From the NCBI GenBank assembly GCA_002354335.1, contig DELI01000029.1:161909-225908 (forward strand): a stretch of 64,000 nucleotides of DNA. The letters run 5' to 3'. This DNA comes from Sphingobacterium sp. UBA2700. Lineage in GTDB: Bacteria > Bacteroidota > Bacteroidia > Sphingobacteriales > Sphingobacteriaceae. The notes beneath the pieces were generated by a model. That model was given only the letters and a program-made list of their open reading frames with translations. It did no database searches and was not told where the DNA came from. Positions 8,881 to 18,023 of the stretch are shown one piece after another (position 1 is the first letter of the stretch; the number at the start of each line of letters is the position of its first letter). A program made the translations under genes and the position numbers.

Positions 8881-9708
8881 TTAGTTTAATGGAACCGTTT
8901 TGATTAAGTGCTTATTCTTTATCACCAGTTGTTGGTGGCGCCCTCCTTGATCTTCCCAAAGCTGCAATCGTAATTCTTTCCCTTTACCTAACGACAATTT
9001 AGGTGTCACTAGCACTACGGAATGTGCAGAACGTCGTTCCAATCGTCTGACATCACCCAAGACATACAGCGGAGGTATCTCTATTTCTTGGTGGGCCCCA
9101 CGTCGCGCACGTTTTCCATCGCTGCTATAAAGCGCTAGCCGACTGATATCAAAGGGAATATAGCTCTTATTGGCAAGCTTAACATGAAAGTACATCTGAT
9201 CTTCGCTGATATAAATCCCGTTAAGACGTAGGCCAATCTGTTGCCTTTCCCGGCCGACCGACATACTAGGCACTAGCAATTGCGATACCTTTAGGGCGCG
9301 CGCGTGATACCGCTGGCGAGCCTGAGTAGCGCGATCATTGACGGCGTCTGGTTGTACAAGACCAACCTCCCAGATGAGTTTTGTGGGGTTTTGCTCGTAG
9401 GAAACATTGAAAACATGCAGACTACCATCCGCGCACAGCACGGAAAGGTTAGTGTTCTCAAAGCCGGATCCGGATGCTTTTATTTGGAGTAGGTCACTCG
9501 CCATGGGTGACCGCTGAGCCAGAATGTCCGCGCTTCCTCGGTCAAATACCGTGATGGGATGGGCAAACAGAATATTAGTAGTTTGCTTGTCATTAATCTT
9601 TATTGTATCTCTGTGCACACGTGCATACGTTTTTATCGAAGACTGCGCCGAACATAGCTCTGCCATCAGCAGTGGCATGTAAAATAAAATGTTTAAGAGT
9701 AGTTTCAT
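8881..9708 (-). CDS. traN: Conjugative transposon protein TraN
   Basis: The start at 9708 gives a clear signal peptide (MKLLLNILFYMPLLMAELCSAQ). The mature protein has the TraN/DUF4138 pattern: an early strand region TTNILFAHPITVFDRGSADILAQ, then LLQIKAS and LHVFNVSYEQNP, then a later region with LRLNGIYISEDQMYFHVKLANKSYIPFDI. In the CTnDOT family TraN is a periplasmic or outer-membrane part of the type IV secretion channel, comparable in position to VirB9. The start lies 11 bases after the traM stop. An upstream ATG at 9729 would overlap traM and precede the signal, so I prefer 9708. Confidence 0.85.
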   Translation of the reverse strand: MKLLLNILFYMPLLMAELCSAQSSIKTYARVHRDTIKINDKQTTNILFAHPITVFDRGSADILAQRSPMASDLLQIKASGSGFENTNLSVLCADGSLHVFNVSYEQNPTKLIWEVGLVQPDAVNDRATQARQRYHARALKVSQLLVPSMSVGRERQQIGLRLNGIYISEDQMYFHVKLANKSYIPFDISRLALYSSDGKRARRGAHQEIEIPPLYVLGDVRRLERRSAHSVVLVTPKLSLGKGKELRLQLWEDQGGRHQQLVIKNKHLIKTVPLN

Positions 9709-9718
9709 AGCATAATGA

Positions 9719-10966
9719 TTATTTAGCAATGGATAGGTCTTTTAAAAGCAAGCGATAATCAGACTTGAGTTCTATTCTAATACGCCTAGCTCTCTTGGAA
9801 AACAGGGACTTTGCAGCTTGAATACCGGCGCTGGTAGCCTCAGAAATTAGTGCAGAAGAGATATTTTGTCCAAGTCCTATTGATTGTAAGGATTGATCTG
9901 CTGATCTGATGATCACCTCCCGGTCCAGCATCTCGGGCACGTATATCCCTTGAATGCCATCAATGTCATGAACCTCTAACTTAGTATTTACGATGCGACC
10001 ATTCACATTGATGTTCCCCACGCGGACCTTCATCCGTTCACCATTTAACTGAACAGCTCCATATACAAACGTGCCTTTGGGAACTTTTACACTTCCGGCA
10101 TGGTAGTCTTCTAAGAGCCTCATCTTCAGCACCGATCCATTTCCAACAACTTGATTCTCGTGGATAACGGCAGCTACTGCGTTGTGAGCTGCCATATCAG
10201 CAGAAAATACACTGGAATAAAACCCGCTGGTCAATGAAGAATCTTGCATACGCTCCTGGATTAATGTTCCTCTACTGGAGGCTTCTCGCTCCAAGTGGCG
10301 TTGTTGCATAAGTTCAATTTCGGAGGAGGATTCCTTTGGGCTTTCCTTCGGCCCTTGAATTTGGATAATTTTATCTAACATCGTGTTCAGCTGCTGTATT
10401 TCAGGATCTGGCTCAGTGTCCAGCGTGGAGTTTGAGTGATAAAGCGGAGTAGCTCTAACTGGCCTTGCCAGCGATTTAGGACCATCTACTTCTAAGGGTG
10501 TCTCGATCCGCTGAGCAGCGGTGGAGGAACCATCAGAGGAGGCATCAAAATCCGAAACTTCGTGGAGACTGCGATCCAACTCCGCCAATTTTAAATAGAG
10601 CTGTTTTTCATAATCAGGCCCCTGCTCATGCATCTCATTAGCGTGTTCACTTACTGGATATAAACCATCGATTGTTTCGGTCCAGTTGTCCATAAGTGGT
10701 TTCCATCGGTTGTTCTGCTCGGCGCTGTCCTTTTCCGATTTGCGGTAGTGGTCCAATTTGGACATTTCACGGTCCCTGTTGAGATCCGTCGAGGGAAGTT
10801 GCATTAGCCCTCCATGAGGTGCTGTACCGGCCGGTTGGGCGGATGTCCCTGATTTTATCGCCCAAAAGATGACAACCAAAAAAGGGGAACACAAGAATGG
10901 CATGGTAAGCAAAAGCCGTTTTTTAGCCTGTGTAAGTTTCAGCGGTAATCTAATTCTAAAAGTCAT
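9719..10966 (-). CDS. traM: Conjugative transposon protein TraM
   Basis: This 415-residue protein has one N-terminal membrane segment (about 19-37), a long polar linker (about 40-270), and a conserved C-terminal domain starting near SVFSADMAAHNAVAAVIHENQVVGNGSVLKMRLLED and containing VPKGTFVYGAVQLNGERMKV. That topology (inner-membrane anchor, periplasmic spacer, beta-rich C-terminus) matches TraM of the Bacteroidota transfer systems, thought to act like VirB10 in bridging both membranes. Its start overlaps the traL stop by 11 bases, which suggests translational coupling. Confidence 0.85.
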   Translation of the reverse strand: MTFRIRLPLKLTQAKKRLLLTMPFLCSPFLVVIFWAIKSGTSAQPAGTAPHGGLMQLPSTDLNRDREMSKLDHYRKSEKDSAEQNNRWKPLMDNWTETIDGLYPVSEHANEMHEQGPDYEKQLYLKLAELDRSLHEVSDFDASSDGSSTAAQRIETPLEVDGPKSLARPVRATPLYHSNSTLDTEPDPEIQQLNTMLDKIIQIQGPKESPKESSSEIELMQQRHLEREASSRGTLIQERMQDSSLTSGFYSSVFSADMAAHNAVAAVIHENQVVGNGSVLKMRLLEDYHAGSVKVPKGTFVYGAVQLNGERMKVRVGNINVNGRIVNTKLEVHDIDGIQGIYVPEMLDREVIIRSADQSLQSIGLGQNISSALISEATSAGIQAAKSLFSKRARRIRIELKSDYRLLLKDLSIAK

Positions 10967-11372
10967 GGTAACGATTTTTATAGTGTAACAATATCAGTTT
11001 TGCGCTATCTAATAGCCCTGGGCGTTTGCTCATAATGCTGTCATGGAGATGTTTCCCCGGCTCGTTTCTGCTCAGACTGTCCATATAGCGGCAGAATCGT
11101 TCAATTCGGCGATATTCTTTCTCCATTATCGGCAGTTGGTCAGCTGGGAAAGATATCGCTGACCAAGCAATTGGAGCTGTTTTTGGAAAAACAATGCTAT
11201 CCAACATTGACGGGCGATAAACAAAGCATTGAATGATGATTACTAGGAAAACAATAAGAAGAAACAGGGCAAGGCGTGGTCCTGGCCGGAGCAACTTTTT
11301 CTGATCTTTCCTTCTCAGCCCATCTAGGAACCGATTCGGAGGAAACTTGTTAAAGAACATTAATTTTCTCAT
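10956..11372 (-). CDS. traL: TraL-position membrane protein of the transfer system
   Basis: This 138-residue protein has a basic N-terminus, one strong membrane segment (about 32-53: LALFLLIVFLVIIIQCFVY) and a periplasmic-like tail. Sequence similarity to the named TraL family is weak by eye. The call rests mainly on its place between traK and traM and on its single-span shape, both usual for TraL. Its ATG shares a base with the traK TGA, a tight coupling. A second ATG four codons in is possible. Confidence 0.55.
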   Translation of the reverse strand: MRKLMFFNKFPPNRFLDGLRRKDQKKLLRPGPRLALFLLIVFLVIIIQCFVYRPSMLDSIVFPKTAPIAWSAISFPADQLPIMEKEYRRIERFCRYMDSLSRNEPGKHLHDSIMSKRPGLLDSAKLILLHYKNRYHDF

Positions 11373-11992
11373 CAGTATCTGTTTTGAGTGGATAAATCTC
11401 TATTACGAACGGTCCGCCAACGCTCAATAAGAAAACCATGGGGATTGTTATCGCTACGGGACACTCTTCTTAAATAGCCTTCGGTAACCAACTCTCGATG
11501 GGTTATACTGCGTGGGCGAATAATCTGTTGAGTTGAAAAGCATCGAAAACGGTAGGGATACTCTTCCACATCGACCTGTACGCTGTCCACCCGAATGGTT
11601 TGATTGACGTTGCCTGAAATCAGGCTTGCATAGAAGCCATTTTCCTGTAGGTCATCATAAGCGCGCTTGGCACTCACATCGGCCAAGTACAATGCGTTCT
11701 GAAGATTATATTTGATGGCTTTCTCGTCGGGATCTAAGGTGAAGAAATAACGGTGGAAGCTGCGTATGTGCTCACGCGCTTCTACGGGAATATTGTCTCT
11801 GGTACTGGATGCAAAAACCTGAAAGGCCTTCCCATCGGCCAGTACATAGATACGGTCCTGCGTTCGACTTACCAGTCGGTAGGCGAATCCCAAAGCGATT
11901 ACTAGTACAAGAGTGCTGGAAATAATCACCAGCACCACCGTCTGTCGCAGCTGACGAAAAGCCGTATCGATATTTTTTACTTTGTTGAACAT
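11372..11992 (-). CDS. traK: Conjugative transposon protein TraK
   Basis: This 206-residue protein starts MFNKVKNIDTAFRQLRQTVV, then has a membrane segment (about 20-40) and the motif RIYVLADGKAFQVFASSTRDNIPVEAREHIRSFHRYFFTLDPDEKAI. This is the conserved core of the TraK family. C-terminal residues include TIRVDSVQVDVEEYPYRFRC and RELVTEGYLRRVSRSDNNPHGFLIERW. TraK is comparable in fold and topology to VirB8, an inner-membrane assembly factor. It sits 11 bases after traJ. Confidence 0.9.
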   Translation of the reverse strand: MFNKVKNIDTAFRQLRQTVVLVIISSTLVLVIALGFAYRLVSRTQDRIYVLADGKAFQVFASSTRDNIPVEAREHIRSFHRYFFTLDPDEKAIKYNLQNALYLADVSAKRAYDDLQENGFYASLISGNVNQTIRVDSVQVDVEEYPYRFRCFSTQQIIRPRSITHRELVTEGYLRRVSRSDNNPHGFLIERWRTVRNRDLSTQNRY

Positions 11993-12003
11993 ATTTATTT
12001 TTT

Positions 12004-13203
12004 TTAGGGGGTTCCTTTCATTTTATCGCGCATATAATCTTCTGAAGGTTGGGGGCGTTCCTCGGGCTTATCGGAACTTGATGGAGTTCCTACAGCATCT
12101 GCAATGTGGCTGACGGCATGCTGCGCTCCTGCCAGAGCCACACCAGCGGCGCCGCCAACAGCTGCAGCTCCAGCATTTGCCGTAGTAGTGAAAGCCGTTG
12201 AAACTTGCCTACTATAGGCGTCGCCCATACCAGCACTGACAATGTAACCAGCAACGGCGGGCACTGTAAAATACCCCACGATCCCGATGAGCAAGAAGAT
12301 AAGATAGGCCACATCCGTACGACTGAAAAAGGTATCGCCCGCATCTTGGAGCTGCACGAGATCAATCTTCAGCATATTCTCCTGTATACGGCCGATAATG
12401 CTACCAAAGATGTTCGCTACGGGCAGCCATAAAAAAACTTGTATATATCGGGCCAGCCATCCGCGAAGCAGATGTGTAAATCCATCAAAAACACACAGCC
12501 CAAATACCAGAGGCCCCAAAATAGCTAGCACAATCAGCTGAAATGTGCGTAGCGTATTGATACATAGTGCGGCAGACTGAAAGAGCACCGCTAGGATCTC
12601 GCTCATCCATTCTTTAACACTGTTGCGAAAAGCGTATGACGCTTTGGCCATCGCGAACTTAATATCATTGCCAACCCCCTCCAACATCCCTTCTCCCGAG
12701 GGGGAATCATCGTAGGTATACTTATACCAGCGATCCCTATCGCCAGCACCGTCGTGCCCGACGTACATTTGCCAGGTGTCGGTTTCTTTTATTTGCTCCT
12801 TTTTTGCTTGTAAAAGTTCGCTGATCGCTTTATCTGATCTGCCAACCATTTGGCCCGTGGCCTGCACGATCGGCTGCAGGACCCCATTAATAAGCCCAAC
12901 GACACTAGGAAAGAAAGCGATGCAAAAACCAAGAGCGAACGGCCGAAATAAGGGATAGAAGTCGATCGATTCGGCCCGCACGATATGTCGCCAAACTCGA
13001 GCACCGATATACCACAGCGCCGCAAACCCGGCGATACCTTGCCCGGCCCCGACCAGTCCGCTGCAGAGCGGGATCATTTCTTGATATAGTTGGTCGAGCA
13101 CCTGCTGCAAACTCGCTATCTCGCCGGCAAGATCTTGGGCCCTGCCCCCTTGGGGTAGAGCAAAGAGTAAAAGCGAGGGTACTAAAGATCTTCTCATAAG
13201 CAT
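12004..13203 (-). CDS. traJ: Conjugative transposon protein TraJ
   Basis: This 399-residue polytopic membrane protein has a signal-like N-terminus (MLMRRSLVPSLLLFALPQGGRAQ). TraJ-type segments follow: LCSGLVGAGQGIAGFAALWYIGARVWRHIVRAESIDFYPLFRPFALGFCIAFFP, then a loop with the conserved WMSEILAVLFQSAALCINTLRTFQLIVLAILGPLVFGL and later AYLIFLLIGIVGYFTVPAVAGYIV. The final 50 residues are Ala- then Pro/Glu-rich. TraJ is comparable to VirB6, the inner-membrane channel component. It is read after the two paralogous exported proteins in the same operon. Confidence 0.9.
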   Translation of the reverse strand: MLMRRSLVPSLLLFALPQGGRAQDLAGEIASLQQVLDQLYQEMIPLCSGLVGAGQGIAGFAALWYIGARVWRHIVRAESIDFYPLFRPFALGFCIAFFPSVVGLINGVLQPIVQATGQMVGRSDKAISELLQAKKEQIKETDTWQMYVGHDGAGDRDRWYKYTYDDSPSGEGMLEGVGNDIKFAMAKASYAFRNSVKEWMSEILAVLFQSAALCINTLRTFQLIVLAILGPLVFGLCVFDGFTHLLRGWLARYIQVFLWLPVANIFGSIIGRIQENMLKIDLVQLQDAGDTFFSRTDVAYLIFLLIGIVGYFTVPAVAGYIVSAGMGDAYSRQVSTAFTTTANAGAAAVGGAAGVALAGAQHAVSHIADAVGTPSSSDKPEERPQPSEDYMRDKMKGTP

Positions 13204-13223
13204 ATATTTTTGATAAAAATTTA

Positions 13224-13856
13224 TCAGCGATTCATCCTTTCAATCCAGAGCACGTCATTGTATTCCTTCATGCGCTGAAGGACCAACAGCTTGTTACGGG
13301 AATCAAAGGCGTTTATCGATAGTTTGCGTTCTCTTTGTTTTTCCAGCAGTGCGTCTATCGCTTCTATCCTTTCTGAGTCGCTCATTCGAAACTTACCATC
13401 TGCAAGGATTGCAGTGAGCTCTTCCAAGGTTTCCACACTTTCTCTAATAGCCCTACGATGTACACGCGCTATATATTGGAGTTCATTGGAATTAAAACAA
13501 TCGGAGCGAATGAAGGATAAATAAGAGCGCTTGGTTTGATCCAGGAGTTGAAGCTGTAGACCGATTAGTTCGGAGATTCCATAATATTTTTTAACCGTCG
13601 GATTAACTTTTAGCAATCCGTCAAGGAAAGCTTTGTGCAAGGAGAAATTACCCTGTGTAATGTCCTTAACGCTACCATAACCTTTCGATAGGATCTCATA
13701 CCCCTGTTTCATCTGACGTAGGACATCCTTGAATTGCGCCAGCTTTTCTACGTTCAACAGTAATTGTGTGACTTCGTGTTTTTGACCCGAAACGTACGCA
13801 GGTAAGTGAAAGATCAGCAATGCTAGGATCCACCTCGCTTTAGTTTTCATCCACAA
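13224..13856 (-). CDS. Exported transfer-operon protein, paralog of its upstream neighbour
   Basis: This 210-residue protein has a signal peptide (KARWILALLIFHLPAYVSGQ) and an otherwise helical, coiled-coil-like body. It shares with the gene just upstream (13840-14508) the pattern KxGYxxLxxGxxxV, about ten residues, then HxxFxxxL, and a closing zone with SxSERIEAIDALL against the neighbour's NDHQRINFLDRCL. I read the two as an old tandem duplication. The position between traI and traJ suggests a periplasmic pilus or channel-assembly factor, possibly VirB5-like (inference). It overlaps the upstream stop by 17 bases; ATGs at 13856 and 13850 are both possible. Confidence 0.65.
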   Translation of the reverse strand: MWMKTKARWILALLIFHLPAYVSGQKHEVTQLLLNVEKLAQFKDVLRQMKQGYEILSKGYGSVKDITQGNFSLHKAFLDGLLKVNPTVKKYYGISELIGLQLQLLDQTKRSYLSFIRSDCFNSNELQYIARVHRRAIRESVETLEELTAILADGKFRMSDSERIEAIDALLEKQRERKLSINAFDSRNKLLVLQRMKEYNDVLWIERMNR

Positions 13857-14508
13857 CCTCCTTTCCTAATAAAAGCTGATTAAGTCTATCATACTCTCGT
13901 TTCTGCGCCCCTCTTGCTGCTATCAGCGCATCTAAGTCCGTAACGAGGGTTTTTGAAAAGGCGTACTCAGATTCCATTTCGGCTAAACAACGATCCAGAA
14001 AGTTTATACGTTGGTGGTCGTTCATCGCTAGTTTTGATGCGGATAGAACCCTTTTGAGCTTTTCCTCTCGCCTCATCCTATCTGAATTTATTCTCGAAAA
14101 TATTCCACGGAAATACTGTTTTTCCGATGCCGCCAAGGCACCATTTTCGGTTAGTTTAGCTGCAAGTCGCAGGTTATAGGAAATACGGAAATTTATTCTC
14201 TTAAATTTTTGCTCATAAGATATAGGGATAGCGCGTATCATGCCCATACCGACTCGTTCGAAAAAAGTGCGATGTTGCTCAAGTTCGGATCTTTTGCTGC
14301 CTGCGACAGCAGCCAGACCCGCGGCAAGTACATCATAACCCTTCTTGATATAATCGGTATACACATTGGCTGCGAGAACCTGTTCTAAAGAATACCGATT
14401 TTGAGTCCGCTTCTGCCGGAGCCACTCGGCGGTGTTTTGCGCGTTGGTATGGGTTACAAAACTTGCCAACAATACTGAAATAATAAGTTTCTTATCCATA
14501 GGATTCAT
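13840..14508 (-). CDS. Exported transfer-operon protein, paralog of its downstream neighbour
   Basis: This 222-residue protein has a signal peptide (MDKKLIISVLLASFVTHTNAQ) followed by a helical body. YIKKGYDVLAAGLAAVAGSKRSELEQHRTFFERVGM mirrors the neighbour's MKQGYEILSKGYGSVKDI...LHKAFLDGLLKV. No enzyme motif is visible. It sits directly behind traI (2 bases) and overlaps the next gene by 17 bases, so it belongs to the tra operon. Proteins of this kind are usually annotated hypothetical or as conjugal transfer proteins. The start may be 14508 or the ATG at 14499, which opens right at the signal peptide. Confidence 0.65.
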   Translation of the reverse strand: MNPMDKKLIISVLLASFVTHTNAQNTAEWLRQKRTQNRYSLEQVLAANVYTDYIKKGYDVLAAGLAAVAGSKRSELEQHRTFFERVGMGMIRAIPISYEQKFKRINFRISYNLRLAAKLTENGALAASEKQYFRGIFSRINSDRMRREEKLKRVLSASKLAMNDHQRINFLDRCLAEMESEYAFSKTLVTDLDALIAARGAQKREYDRLNQLLLGKEVVDEN

Positions 14509-14510
14509 TT

Positions 14511-15191
14511 TTAGTTTAGTCCATAAATAGATCGGAGATGTTGGTCGTCCAGTACTTTTTTTTGCCGATTCAGACGCAGGATATTGGTCTGTTGGTTGAA
14601 AACTTTCATGTCAAAGTAGTTCGTTTCCATGCGCTCACGCACCTGCTCGATCAGCGATAAACGCTCAGCATCGCTCATTTGAGTAGTGAAAGATTGGATC
14701 ACAAGGGTAAGCATGTCCACATTCTCCATACAGTCTTGCAAAATGCCTTGATGAACTTGTTTAATGTGGGCCTTGTCCGCCACACTAAATAGCGGATCTG
14801 AGGAGAAGTTCCTCCATGCCCGTTGATATTCTTGAAGAATCGATTTCTGCAGGGCCGCCATTTCAGTAATCCGGCGATAATACCGGATCACAGTTTTCAC
14901 CTTGGTTAGTTCATTGTAATATTCACTATAAAGCTGGCGCTGACGTTCAGACCATTGTGTGATTTCTTGAAGTCGAAGTTTAGAGAGCTTATTTTCTAAT
15001 TCTTTCTGAGCGTTCTGCAGCCATATTGTTTGGTTCTGAAGCCGCTGAACCCGGAGGTCGACCGCTTTGATGACCCTCTTGACCCCAGCTTTAATGACCT
15101 GAGCGATCGCCAGCTGACTATATCCCTGCGTTATGGGAACACAAACGAGTAGGCCGACCAGCAGTATTTGTGCGAATTTTCTATTTTTCAT
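14511..15191 (-). CDS. traI: Conjugative transposon protein TraI (DUF4141)
   Basis: This 226-residue exported protein has a signal peptide (KFAQILLVGLLVCVPITQGYSQ) and then the TraI/DUF4141 body: AGVKRVIKAVDLRVQRLQNQTIWLQNAQKELENKLSKLRLQEITQWSERQRQLYSEYYNELTKVKTVI. This is followed by LQKSILQEYQRAWR and a C-terminal MSDAERLSLIEQVRERM...FNQQTNILRLNRQK. It is mostly helical. In the CTnDOT system TraI is an essential transfer protein of unknown exact role; do not confuse it with the F-plasmid relaxase of the same name. It starts one base after the traG stop. Confidence 0.9.
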   Translation of the reverse strand: MKNRKFAQILLVGLLVCVPITQGYSQLAIAQVIKAGVKRVIKAVDLRVQRLQNQTIWLQNAQKELENKLSKLRLQEITQWSERQRQLYSEYYNELTKVKTVIRYYRRITEMAALQKSILQEYQRAWRNFSSDPLFSVADKAHIKQVHQGILQDCMENVDMLTLVIQSFTTQMSDAERLSLIEQVRERMETNYFDMKVFNQQTNILRLNRQKKVLDDQHLRSIYGLN

Positions 15192-15192
15192 A

Positions 15193-17676
15193 TCAATCTC
15201 CTAGTTTTACCTGTCCGCTTCTAATGGCATTCGCTAAGTTGCGCAACCCGCTATGCAGGCTGCCGCCCGCCAGACGTACGTACTCACTGAGCATTAACTT
15301 TTCTTTCTGTTCGGTACTGAAAATCAGATATTCTTCCAAGGACACCTCGGTACGAAACACTCTGCTTACCACTCCTCCTAAACTGATAAATACTTCCTTG
15401 TATTTTAATGCCGGATCATTGGAGCGGTTCAGAGAAAGCACTTGGGCCTTTTCCTTTTCCGTGAGTCCCAAGAGCTCTTGGATATGATCGAACTTATTCT
15501 GGTATTTGCTCTGATCGAGCAAGATTTTGCAGTCGCTGTTGTTTATGATGGCCTGTTTAACAATCGGCGAAGAAATGATATCGTCAACTTCCTGTGTAAC
15601 TACAATCGCTTCGCCATAAAATTTTCGAACTGTCTTGAATAAATATTGTATATACTGGGCAAATCCTTCCTTCATTAGCGCTTTCCAAGCTTCCTCAATT
15701 AGGATTACTTTGCGAATGCCTTTTAACTTACGCATCTTAGAGATGAATACTTCCATAATGATCAAAGTAACCACTGGGAAAAGAATGGGATGGTTTTTAA
15801 TTTGATCCAGTTCAAATACAATAAAGGGCTGCTGAATAAGATCCAGATTTTTTCGTGCGTTCAGCAAGTAATCGAACTCTCCACCTAAATAGTAAGGTTT
15901 TAGAACATATAGAAAGTTGTCCATATCAAAATCTTGTTGCTTGACATGTTCTCTTCTAAGCTGAGGGTGGTAAACCTCTTTGAGATATTCGTAAAAGGTA
16001 TTGAACGACGGAAAAATATGGGTGTTAGCCCCCAAATACTCGTAGAATCCGGTTATCGCATTAGATAAGGCAACATATTCGGATCGCCTAAATGTCTCAT
16101 CATCTTTTTTCCAGAGTGCCAACAGGAGCGATTTGATGCTCTCTTTTTTCTCGGTATCCAGTGAATCGCTCGCCTCCAGATAAAAGGGGTTGAATTCAAG
16201 AGGCTGCTGATCGCTGTAGGTGAAATAATAACCTGAAACCATTTCGCACAGACCCTTATAGCTGTGTCCAACGTCAACTAACACGATATGGCTGGACTGC
16301 TGCAAATAGGTCCGCACTAGATGATTTGTAAAAAATGATTTGCCGCTTCCGGAGGGTCCAAGAATGAACTTGTTTCGGTTCGTACAAAATCCTTTTGATA
16401 TCGGCTCATCGGAAATGTCCACGTGCAGGGGATTGCCGGTCAACCGGTCTCCAAGACGTATTCCTACCGGACTGTTCGAACTTCGAGCAGCCGTCTCCAA
16501 ATTCAGCAGGCAAGCAGCCTGCGGTGCAAAGGTGTGGAACGTATCGTTCATTGGAAATTCTGCGGCATTACCGGGTATGCCGGCCCAGAAAATTTGTGGC
16601 GCACCAACGGTTTCCAGCTTGGTGACAGCATCGATTTGAGACAATGCTGAGGAGACACGATCTTTTATCTGCTGCAATTGCGATTTATCGCTGGCCCAGA
16701 CCAAGAGGTTGAAATGTGCTTTGATAGGTTGTCGCTTCAAGCTGGCTGCTTCCTGAAGAAACTCATCAGTTGCCTGGCGCGCAAATGCATTTTCTCGAGA
16801 ATACGCTGAAAGCGATTGAAGCCGAAGTCTCCTACGCTCAAATCTCTCGATCGTTTTGATGCGATTATCAATAAAGATATATTGGTTATAGATATGATCG
16901 CAAGGGAGCAGTTGACCGATGCTCGATACGAAACCGATTCCTAACTTGGATCTTTCCGTCGAATATCGACTATAGTCAATTCTGCTGCCACATACATTAG
17001 GAAGGTCGTTGACGTCCGAAAGCGAATATAGCTGACAGAAACGATCTCCAATCTTGAGTTCTTCGCCGATCGTTATATCATTAAGTTGTAAAGGCTTTTC
17101 AGTAAGAGATAAGGTTAGGTAAGCCTCAATAAATCCTTTCTTGTGCGCGTCGCTCAGAAGCTCCTCTCTTATCAACCGCTTAGTCTTTACTAAACCGCTA
17201 TCGTTCAAAATACGTATAAACTGAGAACAGATTCCCTCGAAATCTTTTAGCCATTTTTCTTCCAGCAGCTCCGTCGGAATAAATTTCCCAGTAACCAGGC
17301 TGCTCGTTAGTGAGTTCACTGTTTTTCTGCTGCTCGAACATCGGGTTAGCATCATAAAGCAGCGATGTTTAAGGAAAGGCCTACCGTTGAAGTGTTCTTC
17401 ACTGCACCGGTCTAAGTGGCTGAGGCTGCCCTCATGGAAATCCGCAGTATATTTTGCTAAGTTGAACCAGTCTTGTTTATGAAAAATGATCCCCTCGGGA
17501 AGCGTGCGTATCGCCTTAATCCACGCTTGATGGAGCGACTCATATTCCAGATCCGACAGCGTAAATATTTCAGGCAGCGTTAGCTCATAAGCAATAGTTA
17601 CATCTCCCGATTTGCTGAGTATGCAATCGTGCTCCACGTCCATTATAGGGAAAATATCTTTTAAATTGATGCCCAT
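15193..17676 (-). CDS. traG: TraG-family conjugation ATPase (VirB4-like)
   Basis: This is the large ATPase that drives assembly of the mating channel. The start at 17676 (MGINLKDIFPIMDVEHDCILSKSGDVTIAYEL) matches the usual family opening and follows the traF stop by 10 bases; an upstream ATG at 17727 would overlap traF by 41 bases. The N-terminal domain (about 1-420) is followed by Walker A GPSGSGKSFF near residue 437 and Walker B VILIEEAWKAL near 658, with a downstream VTQEVDDI motif. At 827 residues it is full length. It acts at the cytoplasmic face of the inner membrane. Confidence 0.93.
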   Translation of the reverse strand: MGINLKDIFPIMDVEHDCILSKSGDVTIAYELTLPEIFTLSDLEYESLHQAWIKAIRTLPEGIIFHKQDWFNLAKYTADFHEGSLSHLDRCSEEHFNGRPFLKHRCFMMLTRCSSSRKTVNSLTSSLVTGKFIPTELLEEKWLKDFEGICSQFIRILNDSGLVKTKRLIREELLSDAHKKGFIEAYLTLSLTEKPLQLNDITIGEELKIGDRFCQLYSLSDVNDLPNVCGSRIDYSRYSTERSKLGIGFVSSIGQLLPCDHIYNQYIFIDNRIKTIERFERRRLRLQSLSAYSRENAFARQATDEFLQEAASLKRQPIKAHFNLLVWASDKSQLQQIKDRVSSALSQIDAVTKLETVGAPQIFWAGIPGNAAEFPMNDTFHTFAPQAACLLNLETAARSSNSPVGIRLGDRLTGNPLHVDISDEPISKGFCTNRNKFILGPSGSGKSFFTNHLVRTYLQQSSHIVLVDVGHSYKGLCEMVSGYYFTYSDQQPLEFNPFYLEASDSLDTEKKESIKSLLLALWKKDDETFRRSEYVALSNAITGFYEYLGANTHIFPSFNTFYEYLKEVYHPQLRREHVKQQDFDMDNFLYVLKPYYLGGEFDYLLNARKNLDLIQQPFIVFELDQIKNHPILFPVVTLIIMEVFISKMRKLKGIRKVILIEEAWKALMKEGFAQYIQYLFKTVRKFYGEAIVVTQEVDDIISSPIVKQAIINNSDCKILLDQSKYQNKFDHIQELLGLTEKEKAQVLSLNRSNDPALKYKEVFISLGGVVSRVFRTEVSLEEYLIFSTEQKEKLMLSEYVRLAGGSLHSGLRNLANAIRSGQVKLGD

Positions 17677-17686
17677 AAGATTGAAT

Positions 17687-18010
17687 TTATGATTTGTTAG
17701 GTCGGATAAATACACGGCGCGAGTCAATGTGGAGGCTATTGGGCATGCGACTTATTGCCAGCTTTTTCAATAGACCAAATTGACCATATCGGTTGCTTAA
17801 AAGGTGAATGTATCGTACCCAGAAAAGCCCCGCGATGAGCACGCCAGGCACACTCAGGTAGGAGGGAATGCCAAAAAAGTGCATGATCGCAAACAGCAAG
17901 AGCAATGCTACCAGACCAATAGCTAGATACGTGATGTATTGGGCCTTAAATCCCTTGAACATAATGGGTTGGTTAACCCCTTTATTGATGGAATAAATTG
18001 AGTTTGCCAT
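17687..18010 (-). CDS. traF: Conjugative transposon protein TraF
   Basis: From the ATG at 18010 the protein is 107 residues: MANSIYSINKGVNQPIMFKGFKAQYITYLAIGLVALLLLFAIMHFFGIPSYLSVPGVLIAGLFWVRYIHLLSNRYGQFGLLKKLA. Two close membrane segments (about 25-45 and 50-68), with the conserved N-terminal YSINKGVNxPIxFKGxKAQYI, identify TraF of the Bacteroidota systems, comparable to VirB3. The open frame extends further upstream (to 18166) but that part is a read-through into traE sequence in another frame. It sits 13 bases after the traE stop. Confidence 0.9.
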   Translation of the reverse strand: MANSIYSINKGVNQPIMFKGFKAQYITYLAIGLVALLLLFAIMHFFGIPSYLSVPGVLIAGLFWVRYIHLLSNRYGQFGLLKKLAISRMPNSLHIDSRRVFIRPNKS

Positions 18011-18023
18011 AGCTCTGCCTGAG

